Shown: positions 1 through 7,531 of the stretch, one piece after another
Layout: the number at the start of each line of letters is the position of its first letter
How positions within the stretch are numbered: position 1 is the first letter of the stretch
NCBI GenBank assembly: GCA_944385455.1
Contig: CALWXI010000228.1
Coordinates: 1 to 16,759 of the forward strand
Direction: 5' to 3'
Source: an uncultured Oscillospiraceae bacterium
GTDB taxonomy: Bacteria > Bacillota > Clostridia > Oscillospirales > Oscillospiraceae
DNA: 16,759 nt
Notes under the pieces: model-generated
The model's database searches: none
What the model saw: only the letters and a program-made list of their open reading frames with translations
Told to the model about the DNA's origin: nothing
Made by a program: the position numbers and the translations under genes

Positions 1-1046
1 ACAGCGCTACCTGCGACTACGATCAGGCCCTGGTGGAGTCCTTCGACGCTCTGGCGGCGGAGCAGGGCTATTCCTGGCGCCTGCGGGACATCCTGCCCCA
101 GGTGCTCTCCGCCGGCGAGGACGCCGGAACCCTGACCGCCGAGGGCGCAAAGCTTTTGGATCCCACCGGCATGCTGCAGCCCGGCATCCCCCTGTGCCCC
201 CCCGAGGGCGACGCGGGCTCCGGCATGGCCGCCACCAACGCTGTGGCGGAGCGCACCGGCAATGTCTCCGCCGGCACCAGCGTATTCGCCATGATTGTGC
301 TGGAGCACCCCCTGTCCAAGGTCTATCCCGAGATCGACATGGTCACCACCCCCACCGGCAAGCCCGTGGCCATGGTCCACTGCAACAACTGCACCAACGA
401 GATCAACGCCTGGGCCAACGTGTTCACCGGCTTCCTGGAGGCCATGGACCTGCCCGTGGACAAGAACAAGCTCTTCACCGCCATGTTCCGCACCGCGCTT
501 TCCGGCGCGCCGGACGCCGGCGGGCTGGTGCTCTACAATTACCTCTCCGGCGAGCCCGTGGCGGGCGTGGACGCGGGGCGGCCCCTGCTGATGCGCACTC
601 CCGAGGCCCATCTGGACTTTGCCAACTTCATGCGGGCGCAGCTTTACAGCGCGCTGGCCACGCTGAAGCTGGGCATGGACATCCTGGCCGGGGAGCATGT
701 GGTGGTGGACCGTCTGCTGGGTCACGGCGGCTTCTTCAAAACCCCCGTGGCGGGCCAGCGGATCATGGCCGCCGCGGCAGGCGCGCCGGTATCCGTGATG
801 GAGACCGCCGGTGAGGGCGGCCCCTGGGGCATGGCGTTGCTGGCGTCCTACCGGGCCTGGCGCAGGGAAGGCCAGTCCCTGGAGGACTACCTGGATACCC
901 AGGTCTTTGCCGGCCAGTCGGCGGATACCGTCCAGCCGGAGGCGGAGGACATCGCGGGCTTCACCGCCTTCATGCAGCGCTACGTCCCCGGTCTGGCCGT
1001 GGAGCGCGCCGCCATCGGGGCCCTGCATGAAACCAACCTTGATTAA
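1..1046 (+). CDS. FGGY-family carbohydrate kinase, probable L-ribulokinase role (5'-truncated)
   Basis: The frame is open from base 3 to a TAA at 1044-1046, giving about 347 residues of the C-terminal two thirds of an FGGY kinase (full family members are about 500-540 residues); the start lies outside the window. Visible features are an AGTSVFAMI stretch typical of the second actin-like domain, a GHGGFFKTP segment, and a late ETAGEGGPWGMALLASY stretch that corresponds to the FGGY C-terminal ATP-binding region. The family phosphorylates sugars such as xylulose, ribulose or glycerol in the cytoplasm. The araA start is 23 bases downstream and araD follows, so the inferred job is ATP-dependent phosphorylation of L-ribulose to L-ribulose-5-phosphate, the AraB step. 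The sequence looks more like the broad xylulokinase-type branch than classical AraB, so the substrate is inferred from context. L-xylulose or D-xylulose kinase is the main alternative. Confidence 0.85.
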   Translation, partial: SATCDYDQALVESFDALAAEQGYSWRLRDILPQVLSAGEDAGTLTAEGAKLLDPTGMLQPGIPLCPPEGDAGSGMAATNAVAERTGNVSAGTSVFAMIVLEHPLSKVYPEIDMVTTPTGKPVAMVHCNNCTNEINAWANVFTGFLEAMDLPVDKNKLFTAMFRTALSGAPDAGGLVLYNYLSGEPVAGVDAGRPLLMRTPEAHLDFANFMRAQLYSALATLKLGMDILAGEHVVVDRLLGHGGFFKTPVAGQRIMAAAAGAPVSVMETAGEGGPWGMALLASYRAWRREGQSLEDYLDTQVFAGQSADTVQPEAEDIAGFTAFMQRYVPGLAVERAAIGALHETNLD

Positions 1047-1069
1047 CCTAAGATTTGGAGGTTATTGAC

Positions 1070-2545
1070 ATGGAAAACAAGGTATTCTGGTTTGTCGTGG
1101 GCAGCCAGTTCCTGTATGGCCCGGAGGTTCTGGACACCGTGGCCAAGCGTGCCGCTGAGATGGCGGAGGCCCTCAGCAGCGGCGGCATCCTGCCCTGCAA
1201 GCTGGTTTACAAGGCCACGGTGAAAACCGACGCCGAGATCACCCAGATCATGAAGGACGCCAACTACGACGATTCCTGCTGCGGCGTGGTCACCTGGTGC
1301 CACACCTTCTCTCCCAGCAAAATGTGGATCCACGGCTTCGATATCCTGCAGAAGCCCTACTGCCACCTGGCGACGCAGTACAACCGCAAGATCCCCAACG
1401 AAGAGATCGACATGGACTACATGAACCTCAACCAGTCCGCCCACGGCGACCGGGAGCACGGCTTCATCGCCGCCCGGATGCGCCTGCCCCGCAAGGTGGT
1501 GGCCGGATACTGGAAGGACCGTCCCGTCCAGGAGGAGCTGGCGGCCTGGATGCGCGCCGCCATCGGCTATGACTTCTCCCGCAAGCTCCGGGTGATCCGC
1601 TTCGGCGACAACATGCGGGACGTGGCCGTCACCGAAGGCGACAAGGTGGAGACCCAGATCAAGCTGGGCTGGCAGGTGGACTACTGGCCCGTGGGCCATC
1701 TGGTGGAGGTGATGAACGCCGTCACCGAGGCGGAAGTGGACGCCAAGATGGCGGAGTATCAGGACCGCTACGACCTGGCCACCGACGACATCGCCTCCGT
1801 GCGCTATCAGGCCAAGGAGGAAGTGGCCATGCGCAAGATCCTGGAGCGCGAGGGCGCTCAGGCCTTCATCAACAACTTCCAGGACCTCTACGGCATGGAC
1901 CAGCTCCCCGGCCTTGCCAGCCAGAACATGATGGCCGACGGCATCGGTTACGGCGGCGAAGGCGACTGGAAGGTGGCCGGCATGACCGCCATCATGAAGA
2001 AGATGGCCGAGGGCCTGGAGGGCGGCACCCTCTTCATGGAGGACTACACCTACGATCTGGAGCCCGGCAATGAGGTGTCTCTGGGCGCCCACATGCTGGA
2101 GGTCTGCCCCTCTATCGCCGCCCAGCGGCCCCGCATTGAGGTCCATCCTCTGGGCATCGGCGACCGTCAGCCTCCCGCCCGTCTGGTGTTTGAGGGCAAG
2201 GAAGGTCCCGGCATCGTGGTCTCCCTCATCGACATGGGCGGCCGGATGCGCATGATCATCCAGGACATCGAGGTCATCAAGCCCATTCTGGAGATGCCCA
2301 ACCTGCCCGTGGCCCGGGTCATGTGGAAGCCCGCCCCCGACCTCATCACCGGCGTCAAGTGCTGGATTCAGGCCGGCGGCGCTCACCACACCGTCCTCTC
2401 CACCGCTCTGACGGCGGAGATGATGGAGGACTGGGCCGAGATGATGCAGATCGAGTGCGTCCACATCACCAAGGACACCACGGTCAGCGGCTTCAAGAAG
2501 GAACTGTTCTTCAACGACATCGCCTGGAAACTGAAGGAATTCTAA
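1070..2545 (+). CDS. araA: L-arabinose isomerase
   Basis: The product converts L-arabinose to L-ribulose, the first cytoplasmic step of arabinose use. At 491 residues it matches the family length of about 500. From this start the metal and catalytic residues fall at the expected spacing relative to E. coli AraA: E297 (GEGDWK), E324 (FMEDYT), H341 (GAHMLE) and H440 (GGAHHTVLS) correspond to E306, E333, H350 and H450. The ATG at 1070 is chosen because GGAGG at 1057-1061 sits 8 bases upstream; an in-frame TTG at 1055 overlaps that site and is unlikely. The gene lies 23 bases after the FGGY kinase and is followed by araD, so the three make a complete arabinose-to-xylulose-5-P set. No truncation or missing active-site residue is seen. 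Identification is firm. Confidence 0.97.
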   Translation: MENKVFWFVVGSQFLYGPEVLDTVAKRAAEMAEALSSGGILPCKLVYKATVKTDAEITQIMKDANYDDSCCGVVTWCHTFSPSKMWIHGFDILQKPYCHLATQYNRKIPNEEIDMDYMNLNQSAHGDREHGFIAARMRLPRKVVAGYWKDRPVQEELAAWMRAAIGYDFSRKLRVIRFGDNMRDVAVTEGDKVETQIKLGWQVDYWPVGHLVEVMNAVTEAEVDAKMAEYQDRYDLATDDIASVRYQAKEEVAMRKILEREGAQAFINNFQDLYGMDQLPGLASQNMMADGIGYGGEGDWKVAGMTAIMKKMAEGLEGGTLFMEDYTYDLEPGNEVSLGAHMLEVCPSIAAQRPRIEVHPLGIGDRQPPARLVFEGKEGPGIVVSLIDMGGRMRMIIQDIEVIKPILEMPNLPVARVMWKPAPDLITGVKCWIQAGGAHHTVLSTALTAEMMEDWAEMMQIECVHITKDTTVSGFKKELFFNDIAWKLKEF

Positions 2546-2557
2546 GGGCGGTCCATT

Positions 2558-2590
2558 GCGCCGGACGGGGCCGCGGGTCCTGTCCGGCGC
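2558..2590 (+). other. Intercistronic stem-loop between araA and araD
   Basis: An inverted repeat lies in the 73-base gap: GCGCCGGAC (2558-2566) pairs perfectly with GTCCGGCGC (2582-2590). Four more pairs, two of them G-U, can extend it to a 13-pair stem around a 7-base loop (2571-2577). The sequence after it (TTCATCTTGA) lacks a convincing U-run, so it is probably an mRNA processing or stability element, or a weak partial terminator that lowers araD and galM relative to araA. The function is inferred. Confidence 0.55.
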
Positions 2591-2618
2591 TTCATCTTGA
2601 CATAAAGGAGAACGCATT

Positions 2619-3329
2619 ATGCTGGAAGAACTGAAAGAGGAAGTATGCCGCGCCAATCTGCTGCTGCCCAAGCACGGCCTGGTGACCTTCACCTGGGGCA
2701 ACGTGTCCGGCATCGACCGCTCCCGGGGTCTGGTGGTCATCAAGCCCTCCGGCGTGGAGTATGACGACATGAAGCCTGAGGACATGGTGGTGGTGGATCT
2801 GGACGGCAACGTGGTGGAAGGCCGCTACAAGCCCTCCAGCGATACCGACACTCACCTTGTGCTCTACAAGGCCTGGCCCGCCCTGGGCGGTGTGGTCCAC
2901 ACCCACTCCCGCTGGGCCACCAGCTTCGCCCAGGCCGGACGGGGCATCCCCGCCATGGGCACCACTCAGGGCGACTATTTTCACGGAGAGATCCCCTGCA
3001 CCCGCCTGATGACCCCCGCTGAGATCGGCAGGCCCGAGGACCGGAACAACTACGAGCGGGAAACCGGCAATGTCATTGTGGAAACCTTCACCCGGCGCGG
3101 CATCGACCCCGCCGCCGTTCCCGGCGTGCTGGTGAACAGCCACGGCCCCTTCACCTGGGGCACCGATCCCCACAATGCCGTCCACAACGCGGTGGTAATG
3201 GAAGAGGTTGCCTTCATGGACTTTCACGCCCTGGTGCTGGAGCCCCAGCGGGGCCCCATGCAGCAGGAACTGCTGGACAAGCACTATCTGCGCAAGCACG
3301 GCGCCCACGCCTACTACGGCCAGGTGTAA
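2619..3329 (+). CDS. araD: L-ribulose-5-phosphate 4-epimerase
   Basis: This class II aldolase-fold enzyme inverts C4 of L-ribulose-5-phosphate to give D-xylulose-5-phosphate, linking arabinose to the pentose phosphate pathway. The 236 residues match the family length. The zinc-site histidines are visible as H94 and H96 in VVHTHSRW and H175 in NSHGPF. D75 in SSDTDTH and D119 in QGDYFHGE match conserved acidic positions of E. coli AraD, and the C-terminal AYYGQ carries the conserved tyrosine region. The ATG at 2619 follows AAAGGAG at 2604-2610 by 8 bases. It is the third gene of the operon after the kinase and araA, and galM follows 12 bases later. Fuculose or rhamnulose aldolases share the fold but lack this overall pattern; araD beside araA settles the call. 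Confidence 0.96.
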   Translation: MLEELKEEVCRANLLLPKHGLVTFTWGNVSGIDRSRGLVVIKPSGVEYDDMKPEDMVVVDLDGNVVEGRYKPSSDTDTHLVLYKAWPALGGVVHTHSRWATSFAQAGRGIPAMGTTQGDYFHGEIPCTRLMTPAEIGRPEDRNNYERETGNVIVETFTRRGIDPAAVPGVLVNSHGPFTWGTDPHNAVHNAVVMEEVAFMDFHALVLEPQRGPMQQELLDKHYLRKHGAHAYYGQV

Positions 3330-3341
3330 GGAGGAACAGAT

Positions 3342-4373
3342 ATGAATGTGACCAGCCGGCCCTTCGGCCGGACCAAAAGCGGCATTCCGGTCACCTGCTA
3401 TACTTTGGAAAACGCCGCCGGGATGCGGGCGGAGGTGCTGGACTGGGGCTGCGTGATCCGCTCCGTGGTGGTGCCTGACCGCGGCGGCGCCCCCACCGAC
3501 GTGGTGCTGGGCTATGACAGCCTGGAGGGCTACGAGAGCGGTTCCTGCTTCTACGGCGCCTTCGTGGGCCGCTACGCCAACCGCATCAAGGGATCCGCCT
3601 TTACCCTGAACGGCAGAACTTATCATCTGGAGCCCAATGACGGGAAAAATCATCTTCACGGTGTTTACTGCACCAGCGTCTTTTCCGCCAGCGTGGAGGA
3701 CGGCGCCCTGGTGCTGCGCCGCACCAGTCCCGACGGCGAGGAGGGCTACCCCGGCGCGCTGGACGTGGAGGTGCGCTATACCCTCACGGATGACAACCAG
3801 TTCCAACTGGACTACACCGCCCTGGCCCACGGCGACACCGTGGTGAACTTCACCAATCATTCCTACTTCAATCTGGCCGGCAGCGGCACCATCGCGGACC
3901 ACTGCCTCCAGCTCACCTGCGACCGTTTCACCGAGGGGGACCAGGAGGTCCTGCCCACGGGCCGGGTGCTGCCGGTGGACGGCACGCCCATGGACTTCCG
4001 CACCCCCCGGCCCCTGTCCGAGGGACTGGCTCTGACGGATCCCCAGCTGATCCAGTGCAAGGGCTACGATCACAACCTGATCTTCCCTCAGGATGGCCCC
4101 GCCTCCGGCTGGGCCTGCTGCCCCCGCACCGGCATCCGCATGACCCTCACCACCACCCAGCCCGCGGTGCAGCTCTATACCGCCAACTATGTCGACGGCG
4201 ACACCGCCGTCTGCCCCGGCAAGGGGGGCGTCCGGTATCCCCGGCACGCGGGCTTCTGCCTGGAGACGCAGCACTATCCCTGCAGCCCCAACTTCCCCGA
4301 TTTCCCCTCCACCGTGCTGAAAGCCGGGGAAACTTATCATCAGCGCACCACCTACGGCTTCTCCGCCAAATAA
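3342..4373 (+). CDS. galM: Aldose 1-epimerase (mutarotase)
   Basis: The product interconverts alpha and beta anomers of free aldoses in the cytoplasm. At 343 residues it matches the GalM family, and the sugar-binding and catalytic residues are recognisable: H106 in NHLHG, H173 in TNHSYFNL (general acid), D243 in GYDHNL and E308 in CLETQHYP (general base). The ATG at 3342 is preceded by TAAGGAGGAACAGAT, which supplies a strong ribosome site and shows tight coupling to araD 12 bases upstream. Being last in an arabinose operon suggests it acts on L-arabinose, giving AraA its preferred anomer, rather than on galactose. This substrate is inferred; GalM enzymes are often broad. Transcription ends at the hairpin directly after the stop. 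Confidence 0.93.
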   Translation: MNVTSRPFGRTKSGIPVTCYTLENAAGMRAEVLDWGCVIRSVVVPDRGGAPTDVVLGYDSLEGYESGSCFYGAFVGRYANRIKGSAFTLNGRTYHLEPNDGKNHLHGVYCTSVFSASVEDGALVLRRTSPDGEEGYPGALDVEVRYTLTDDNQFQLDYTALAHGDTVVNFTNHSYFNLAGSGTIADHCLQLTCDRFTEGDQEVLPTGRVLPVDGTPMDFRTPRPLSEGLALTDPQLIQCKGYDHNLIFPQDGPASGWACCPRTGIRMTLTTTQPAVQLYTANYVDGDTAVCPGKGGVRYPRHAGFCLETQHYPCSPNFPDFPSTVLKAGETYHQRTTYGFSAK

Positions 4374-4376
4374 CGA

Positions 4377-4406
4377 AGCGCCCGCGGCCGGTTGGCCGCG
4401 GGCGCT
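4377..4406. terminator. Bidirectional intrinsic terminator between galM and the MATE gene
   Basis: A perfect 13-pair GC-rich stem, AGCGCCCGCGGCC (4377-4389) with GGCCGCGGGCGCT (4394-4406), closes a GGTT loop. It lies 3 bases after the galM stop and 7 bases after the stop of the convergent MATE gene. Read leftward it is followed by TCGTTATTT, a usable U-rich tail; read rightward by CCTTCTCCT, which is weaker. It therefore probably serves both genes. Confidence 0.85.
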
Positions 4407-4413
4407 CCTTCTC

Positions 4414-5778
4414 CTACTGCGCGGGTGCTTTTTCAGCTCTTCCCAGCCTGCGCCACACCGTTCCCATCATCACCAGGAAGCAGGCGCTGCCGCCGATGAG
4501 GTTGGAGATGGGCTCGGACCAGAAGACCCCCTCCACGCCCCAGAAGCAGGGCAGCAGAAAAATCAGCGGCACCACCAGCACCACCTTGCGGAACAGGGAG
4601 AAAAACACCGCATAGCCGGCCTTGCCCAAGGCGGTAAAGGTGGACTGGCCGGAAAACTGCAGTGCCATGAAGCAAAAGCCGAAGAAGTAGATATGGAGCA
4701 TCCGCGCCCCCACCTCCACCAGCTCCGGAGAGTCGTTGAAAAAGAGGATCAGCTGCTCCGGGAACAGAAACACCACGCCCCAGGCCAGGAAGGTATAGGC
4801 CGTGCAGATGCCCGCGGTGATCAGGATGCCCCGCCGGACCCGCTCCCAGGCCCCGGCGCCGTAGTTGTAGCCCAGCACCGGCTGGGCGCCGCCGGTGATG
4901 CCGTTGACCGGCATGGTCACTACCTCCCGCACGGAATTGATCACCGTCATGGCACCTACGTACACGTCGCCTCCCAATCCCAGCAGCGCCTTGTTGTAGG
5001 CGAACTGGGTCAGGCCGTTGGTGAAGGACATGACAAACTGGGAAAAGCCCAGCCGCACCGTGTCCTTCAGCAGCGCCGGCGCCCAGGCGATATGCCGCCG
5101 GCGCAGCTTCAGCAAGGCCTTGGGCCCCGTCAAGAACCGCATCACCCATGCGGCGGAGAGCACCTGAGAGATCACCGTGGCCACGGCGGCTCCCCGGACG
5201 CCCATATCCAGCCCGTAGATCAGGATGGGGTCCAGTACCACGTTCACCGCCGCGCCGGCGGCAATGGTAACCATCCCCGTGCGGCCGAAGCCCTGGCTGT
5301 TGATGAAGCCGTTCATCCCCAGACTCAGCATGGCAAAAAGCGTCCCCCAGATATAAATACCGAAATAAGCGCTGGCATAGGGGAAGGTATCCGTGCTGGC
5401 GCCGAAGAGGAAGAGGATGGGCCGGGCCAGCAGGACACCCACCGCCGTCAGCACCAGCGCCGTGAGGATCAGCATGAAGCACGACGCCCCCATGATCCGC
5501 TCCGCCAGATCGTTCTCCTTCCGGCCACGGGCGATGGCGCACAGCGGCGCGCCGCCCATACCGAAGAGGTTGGTAAAGGCAGTAATGACGTTGATGATGG
5601 GAAACACAATGCCCACGCCTGTCAGCGCCAGGGAGGACGTACCCGGGATATGGCCGATAAAAAACCGGTCCGTTATGTTGTAGAGCACGTTCACCATCTG
5701 GGCGATGGTCATGGGCACCGCCATGCTGAGGATGTTCCGGGCCATGCCGCCCTGACTGAAATCGTGGTCCTGGTCCAC
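4414..5778 (-). CDS. MATE-family multidrug/sodium antiporter-type exporter
   Basis: The 454-residue product has the hydrophobic pattern of two six-helix halves typical of MATE transporters, which export cationic drugs or metabolites using Na+ or H+ gradients across the inner membrane. The N-terminus carries the family's MAVPMTIAQMVNVLYNITDRF-type region, with PMTIAQMVN and DRFFIGHIPG readable. The second half repeats the pattern (GFSQFVMSFTNGLTQFAYN). The start is a GTG at 5778, supported by AGGGAGG centred about 8 bases upstream; the first ATG, at codon 12, has no such site. The gene is transcribed alone from a promoter at 5835-5863. Its substrate cannot be deduced; the neighbours (arabinose genes, PepD) do not suggest one. 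Confidence 0.92.
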   Translation of the reverse strand: MDQDHDFSQGGMARNILSMAVPMTIAQMVNVLYNITDRFFIGHIPGTSSLALTGVGIVFPIINVITAFTNLFGMGGAPLCAIARGRKENDLAERIMGASCFMLILTALVLTAVGVLLARPILFLFGASTDTFPYASAYFGIYIWGTLFAMLSLGMNGFINSQGFGRTGMVTIAAGAAVNVVLDPILIYGLDMGVRGAAVATVISQVLSAAWVMRFLTGPKALLKLRRRHIAWAPALLKDTVRLGFSQFVMSFTNGLTQFAYNKALLGLGGDVYVGAMTVINSVREVVTMPVNGITGGAQPVLGYNYGAGAWERVRRGILITAGICTAYTFLAWGVVFLFPEQLILFFNDSPELVEVGARMLHIYFFGFCFMALQFSGQSTFTALGKAGYAVFFSLFRKVVLVVPLIFLLPCFWGVEGVFWSEPISNLIGGSACFLVMMGTVWRRLGRAEKAPAQ

Positions 5779-5834
5779 GTTCCGCGCCTCCCTTCGGGGC
5801 CGCCCGCGCCCCGCTCCAACTTTGATAATGGTTC

Positions 5835-5863
5835 AGTATAGCACAATTCTCCCCCGCCGTCCA
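5835..5863 (-). promoter_or_regulatory. Promoter of the MATE gene (sigma-A-like, extended -10)
   Basis: On the minus strand TGGACG (5858-5863, 4/6 match to TTGACA) and TATACT (5835-5840, 5/6 match to TATAAT) are separated by exactly 17 bases, and TGC precedes the -10 as an extended -10 element. Predicted transcription begins near 5828, leaving a leader of about 50 bases with a short GGGGC/GCCCC hairpin possibility before the GTG start. Confidence 0.65.
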
Positions 5864-5964
5864 TCGGCAGACGCGGGACCGCCATGGGCATCTGGCCGTT
5901 CATATGCCCCACCGGCTTCGTCATTTTTGAGTGATGATCGGCGTCTCCCCGGAGAACTTCCCAT

Positions 5965-6001
5965 AAAACAGCAGGCCCGGCGGCGCCGGGCCTGCTGTTT
6001 T
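5965..6001 (-). terminator. Intrinsic terminator of pepD
   Basis: A 17-pair perfect stem (5965-5981 with 5985-6001) closes a 3-base loop. On the minus strand it begins 4 bases after the pepD stop at 6006 and is followed by TTTTATGG; the stem base itself is A/T rich, giving a U-tract in either direction. It separates pepD from the downstream MATE gene. The remaining 5864-5964 stretch holds no convincing gene. Confidence 0.88.
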
Positions 6002-6005
6002 TTCT

Positions 6006-7457
6006 TCATTCCGCCGCCAGCCGCTCCAGCACTGCCGTCAGCAGCCGGTACGTCCGCTGGAAGGAGTCCAGGGGCATCCGCTCATCCGGGGTGTGGACCC
6101 CCAGGATGGTGGGTCCCACGGCGACAGCATCCAGCCCGGGCATGGCCGCGGCAAAGAGGCCGCACTCCAGCCCCGCGTGCATGTGCTCAAAGCGCAGCTC
6201 CTCTCCGAAGAGCTGGCGGTAGCAGTCCCGAAACACCTCCCGTACCGGGGAGTGCTCCGCGTAAGCCCAGCCGGGATAGCGGCCCGTGGTCTCCACGGAA
6301 AAGCCGAAGCTCTCCGCCAGCAGTGCCAGCAGCGTCTCCGTCTCGTGCTGGAGAGAATCCACGCTGCTGCGGGGGGCAAATACCAGCTGCGCCTCCGCCG
6401 CTTCCATCCGGACAACGCCCAGATTCAGCGACGCCACCACGGCCTCCGATGCCCGGGGATCCCGGCACCGCACGCCATTGGGCGCCAGACACACCGCCCC
6501 CACCAGCATCCGGCTCTCAGAGGGAGAGAGGGCCTTGGCCTCCCGCTCCGCCTCCACGGTGACAGCACAGGCAAAGTCCCGCTCCAGCGGCAGCTCCGAA
6601 GCGATCTCCCGAACCTGCGCCCGGGCCTGCTCCGCCGCCGTCTCCGCTTCCGCCGCGGTGAGAAACAGCACCTCCGCCGCGCACTCCCGGGGAATGGCAT
6701 TGTCCTTGCTGCCGCCGGCGAAGGTCAGGAGCCGTCCCCGGTCCGTCATGGGACGCAGCAGCCGGGCCATGAGCTTGCAGGCGTTGCCCCGCTCCCGATG
6801 GATATCCGTGCCGGAGTGGCCGCCCAGCAGTCCGGTGAGTTCCAGACGCACCGGCACGCCCCGGACCCGATCCCGCCGCACCGGACGGCGCAGGGTGACG
6901 CACATCCCTCCGGCACAGCTGACGGTAGCAATTCCCTCCTCCTCAGAGTCCAGATTGATCATGGTCCGGGCCCGCAGCCGGGATTTATCCAGCGACCCGG
7001 CGCCCAGCAGCCCCACCTCCTCCCGGGTGGTAAACACACACTCCAGCGGCGGGCGAACCACCCCATCATCGTCCAGCACCGCCAGCATCAGCGCCACCGC
7101 CGCGCCGTTGTCGCCGCCAAGGGTGGTGCCGTCGGCCCGGAGCACGCCGTTTTCCACGATGAGCCGCAGCCCCTCCTTCTGAAAGTCGTGGTCAACGCCC
7201 GCCCGCTTCTCGCAGACCATGTCCAGGTGGCCCTGGAGCATCACCGCCGGCCGGTCCTCTGCTCCCGGAGAGGCCGCCTTGCGGATCACCACATTCCACA
7301 TTTCATCCTGCCAGGCCTCCAAACCTCGCTGCCGGGCAAAATCCATCAGATAATCGCTGACCGCCTGCTCGTTGCCGGAGCCTCTGGGAATGGCGCTGAT
7401 CTCCTCAAAAAATCGCCCCAGCGCCTCCGGTTCCAGCCCCTTGATTACAGATTCCAT
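6006..7457 (-). CDS. pepD: Aminoacyl-histidine dipeptidase (M20 family, PepD)
   Basis: This cytoplasmic zinc dipeptidase cleaves Xaa-His and other dipeptides. The 483 residues match PepD length (E. coli 485). Di-zinc site residues appear in order: H77 with D79 in GHLDMV, D116 in GGDNGAA, the E146/E147 pair in TTREEVGL, D170 in NLDSEEEG, and H455 in GVHTPDER near the C-terminus. The middle part with GGHSGTDIH is the lid/dimerisation domain. The ATG at 7457 follows AAAGGAAGG on the minus strand. The gene is flanked by its own terminator and a weak candidate promoter, and lies downstream of lysR with a 74-base gap, so low-level read-through from the csd-lysR unit is possible. No odd features were seen. 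Confidence 0.94.
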   Translation of the reverse strand: MESVIKGLEPEALGRFFEEISAIPRGSGNEQAVSDYLMDFARQRGLEAWQDEMWNVVIRKAASPGAEDRPAVMLQGHLDMVCEKRAGVDHDFQKEGLRLIVENGVLRADGTTLGGDNGAAVALMLAVLDDDGVVRPPLECVFTTREEVGLLGAGSLDKSRLRARTMINLDSEEEGIATVSCAGGMCVTLRRPVRRDRVRGVPVRLELTGLLGGHSGTDIHRERGNACKLMARLLRPMTDRGRLLTFAGGSKDNAIPRECAAEVLFLTAAEAETAAEQARAQVREIASELPLERDFACAVTVEAEREAKALSPSESRMLVGAVCLAPNGVRCRDPRASEAVVASLNLGVVRMEAAEAQLVFAPRSSVDSLQHETETLLALLAESFGFSVETTGRYPGWAYAEHSPVREVFRDCYRQLFGEELRFEHMHAGLECGLFAAAMPGLDAVAVGPTILGVHTPDERMPLDSFQRTYRLLTAVLERLAAE

Positions 7458-7498
7458 ATGATGAAGCCTTCCTTTCCATCTGAATGCACGGTTATTCT

Positions 7499-7527
7499 AG
7501 TATCCCACGGAATATGCCGCAGTCCAA
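7499..7527 (-). promoter_or_regulatory. Candidate promoter of pepD
   Basis: On the minus strand GATACT (7499-7504, 4/6 match to the -10) has TGG before it (extended -10) and lies 17 bases from TTGGAC (7522-7527, 3/6 match to the -35). It is the best pair in the 74-base lysR-pepD gap but is weak. Confidence 0.35.
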
Positions 7528-7531
7528 TGCC

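Noticed and set aside
1043..2809. Very long open frame antisense to araA (also similar ones antisense to araD/galM and to the LarA-like gene)
   Set aside because: These are GC-rich third-position shadows: they lack ribosome sites, have skewed His/Gly/Val/Ala composition, and lie opposite genes with clear family motifs.
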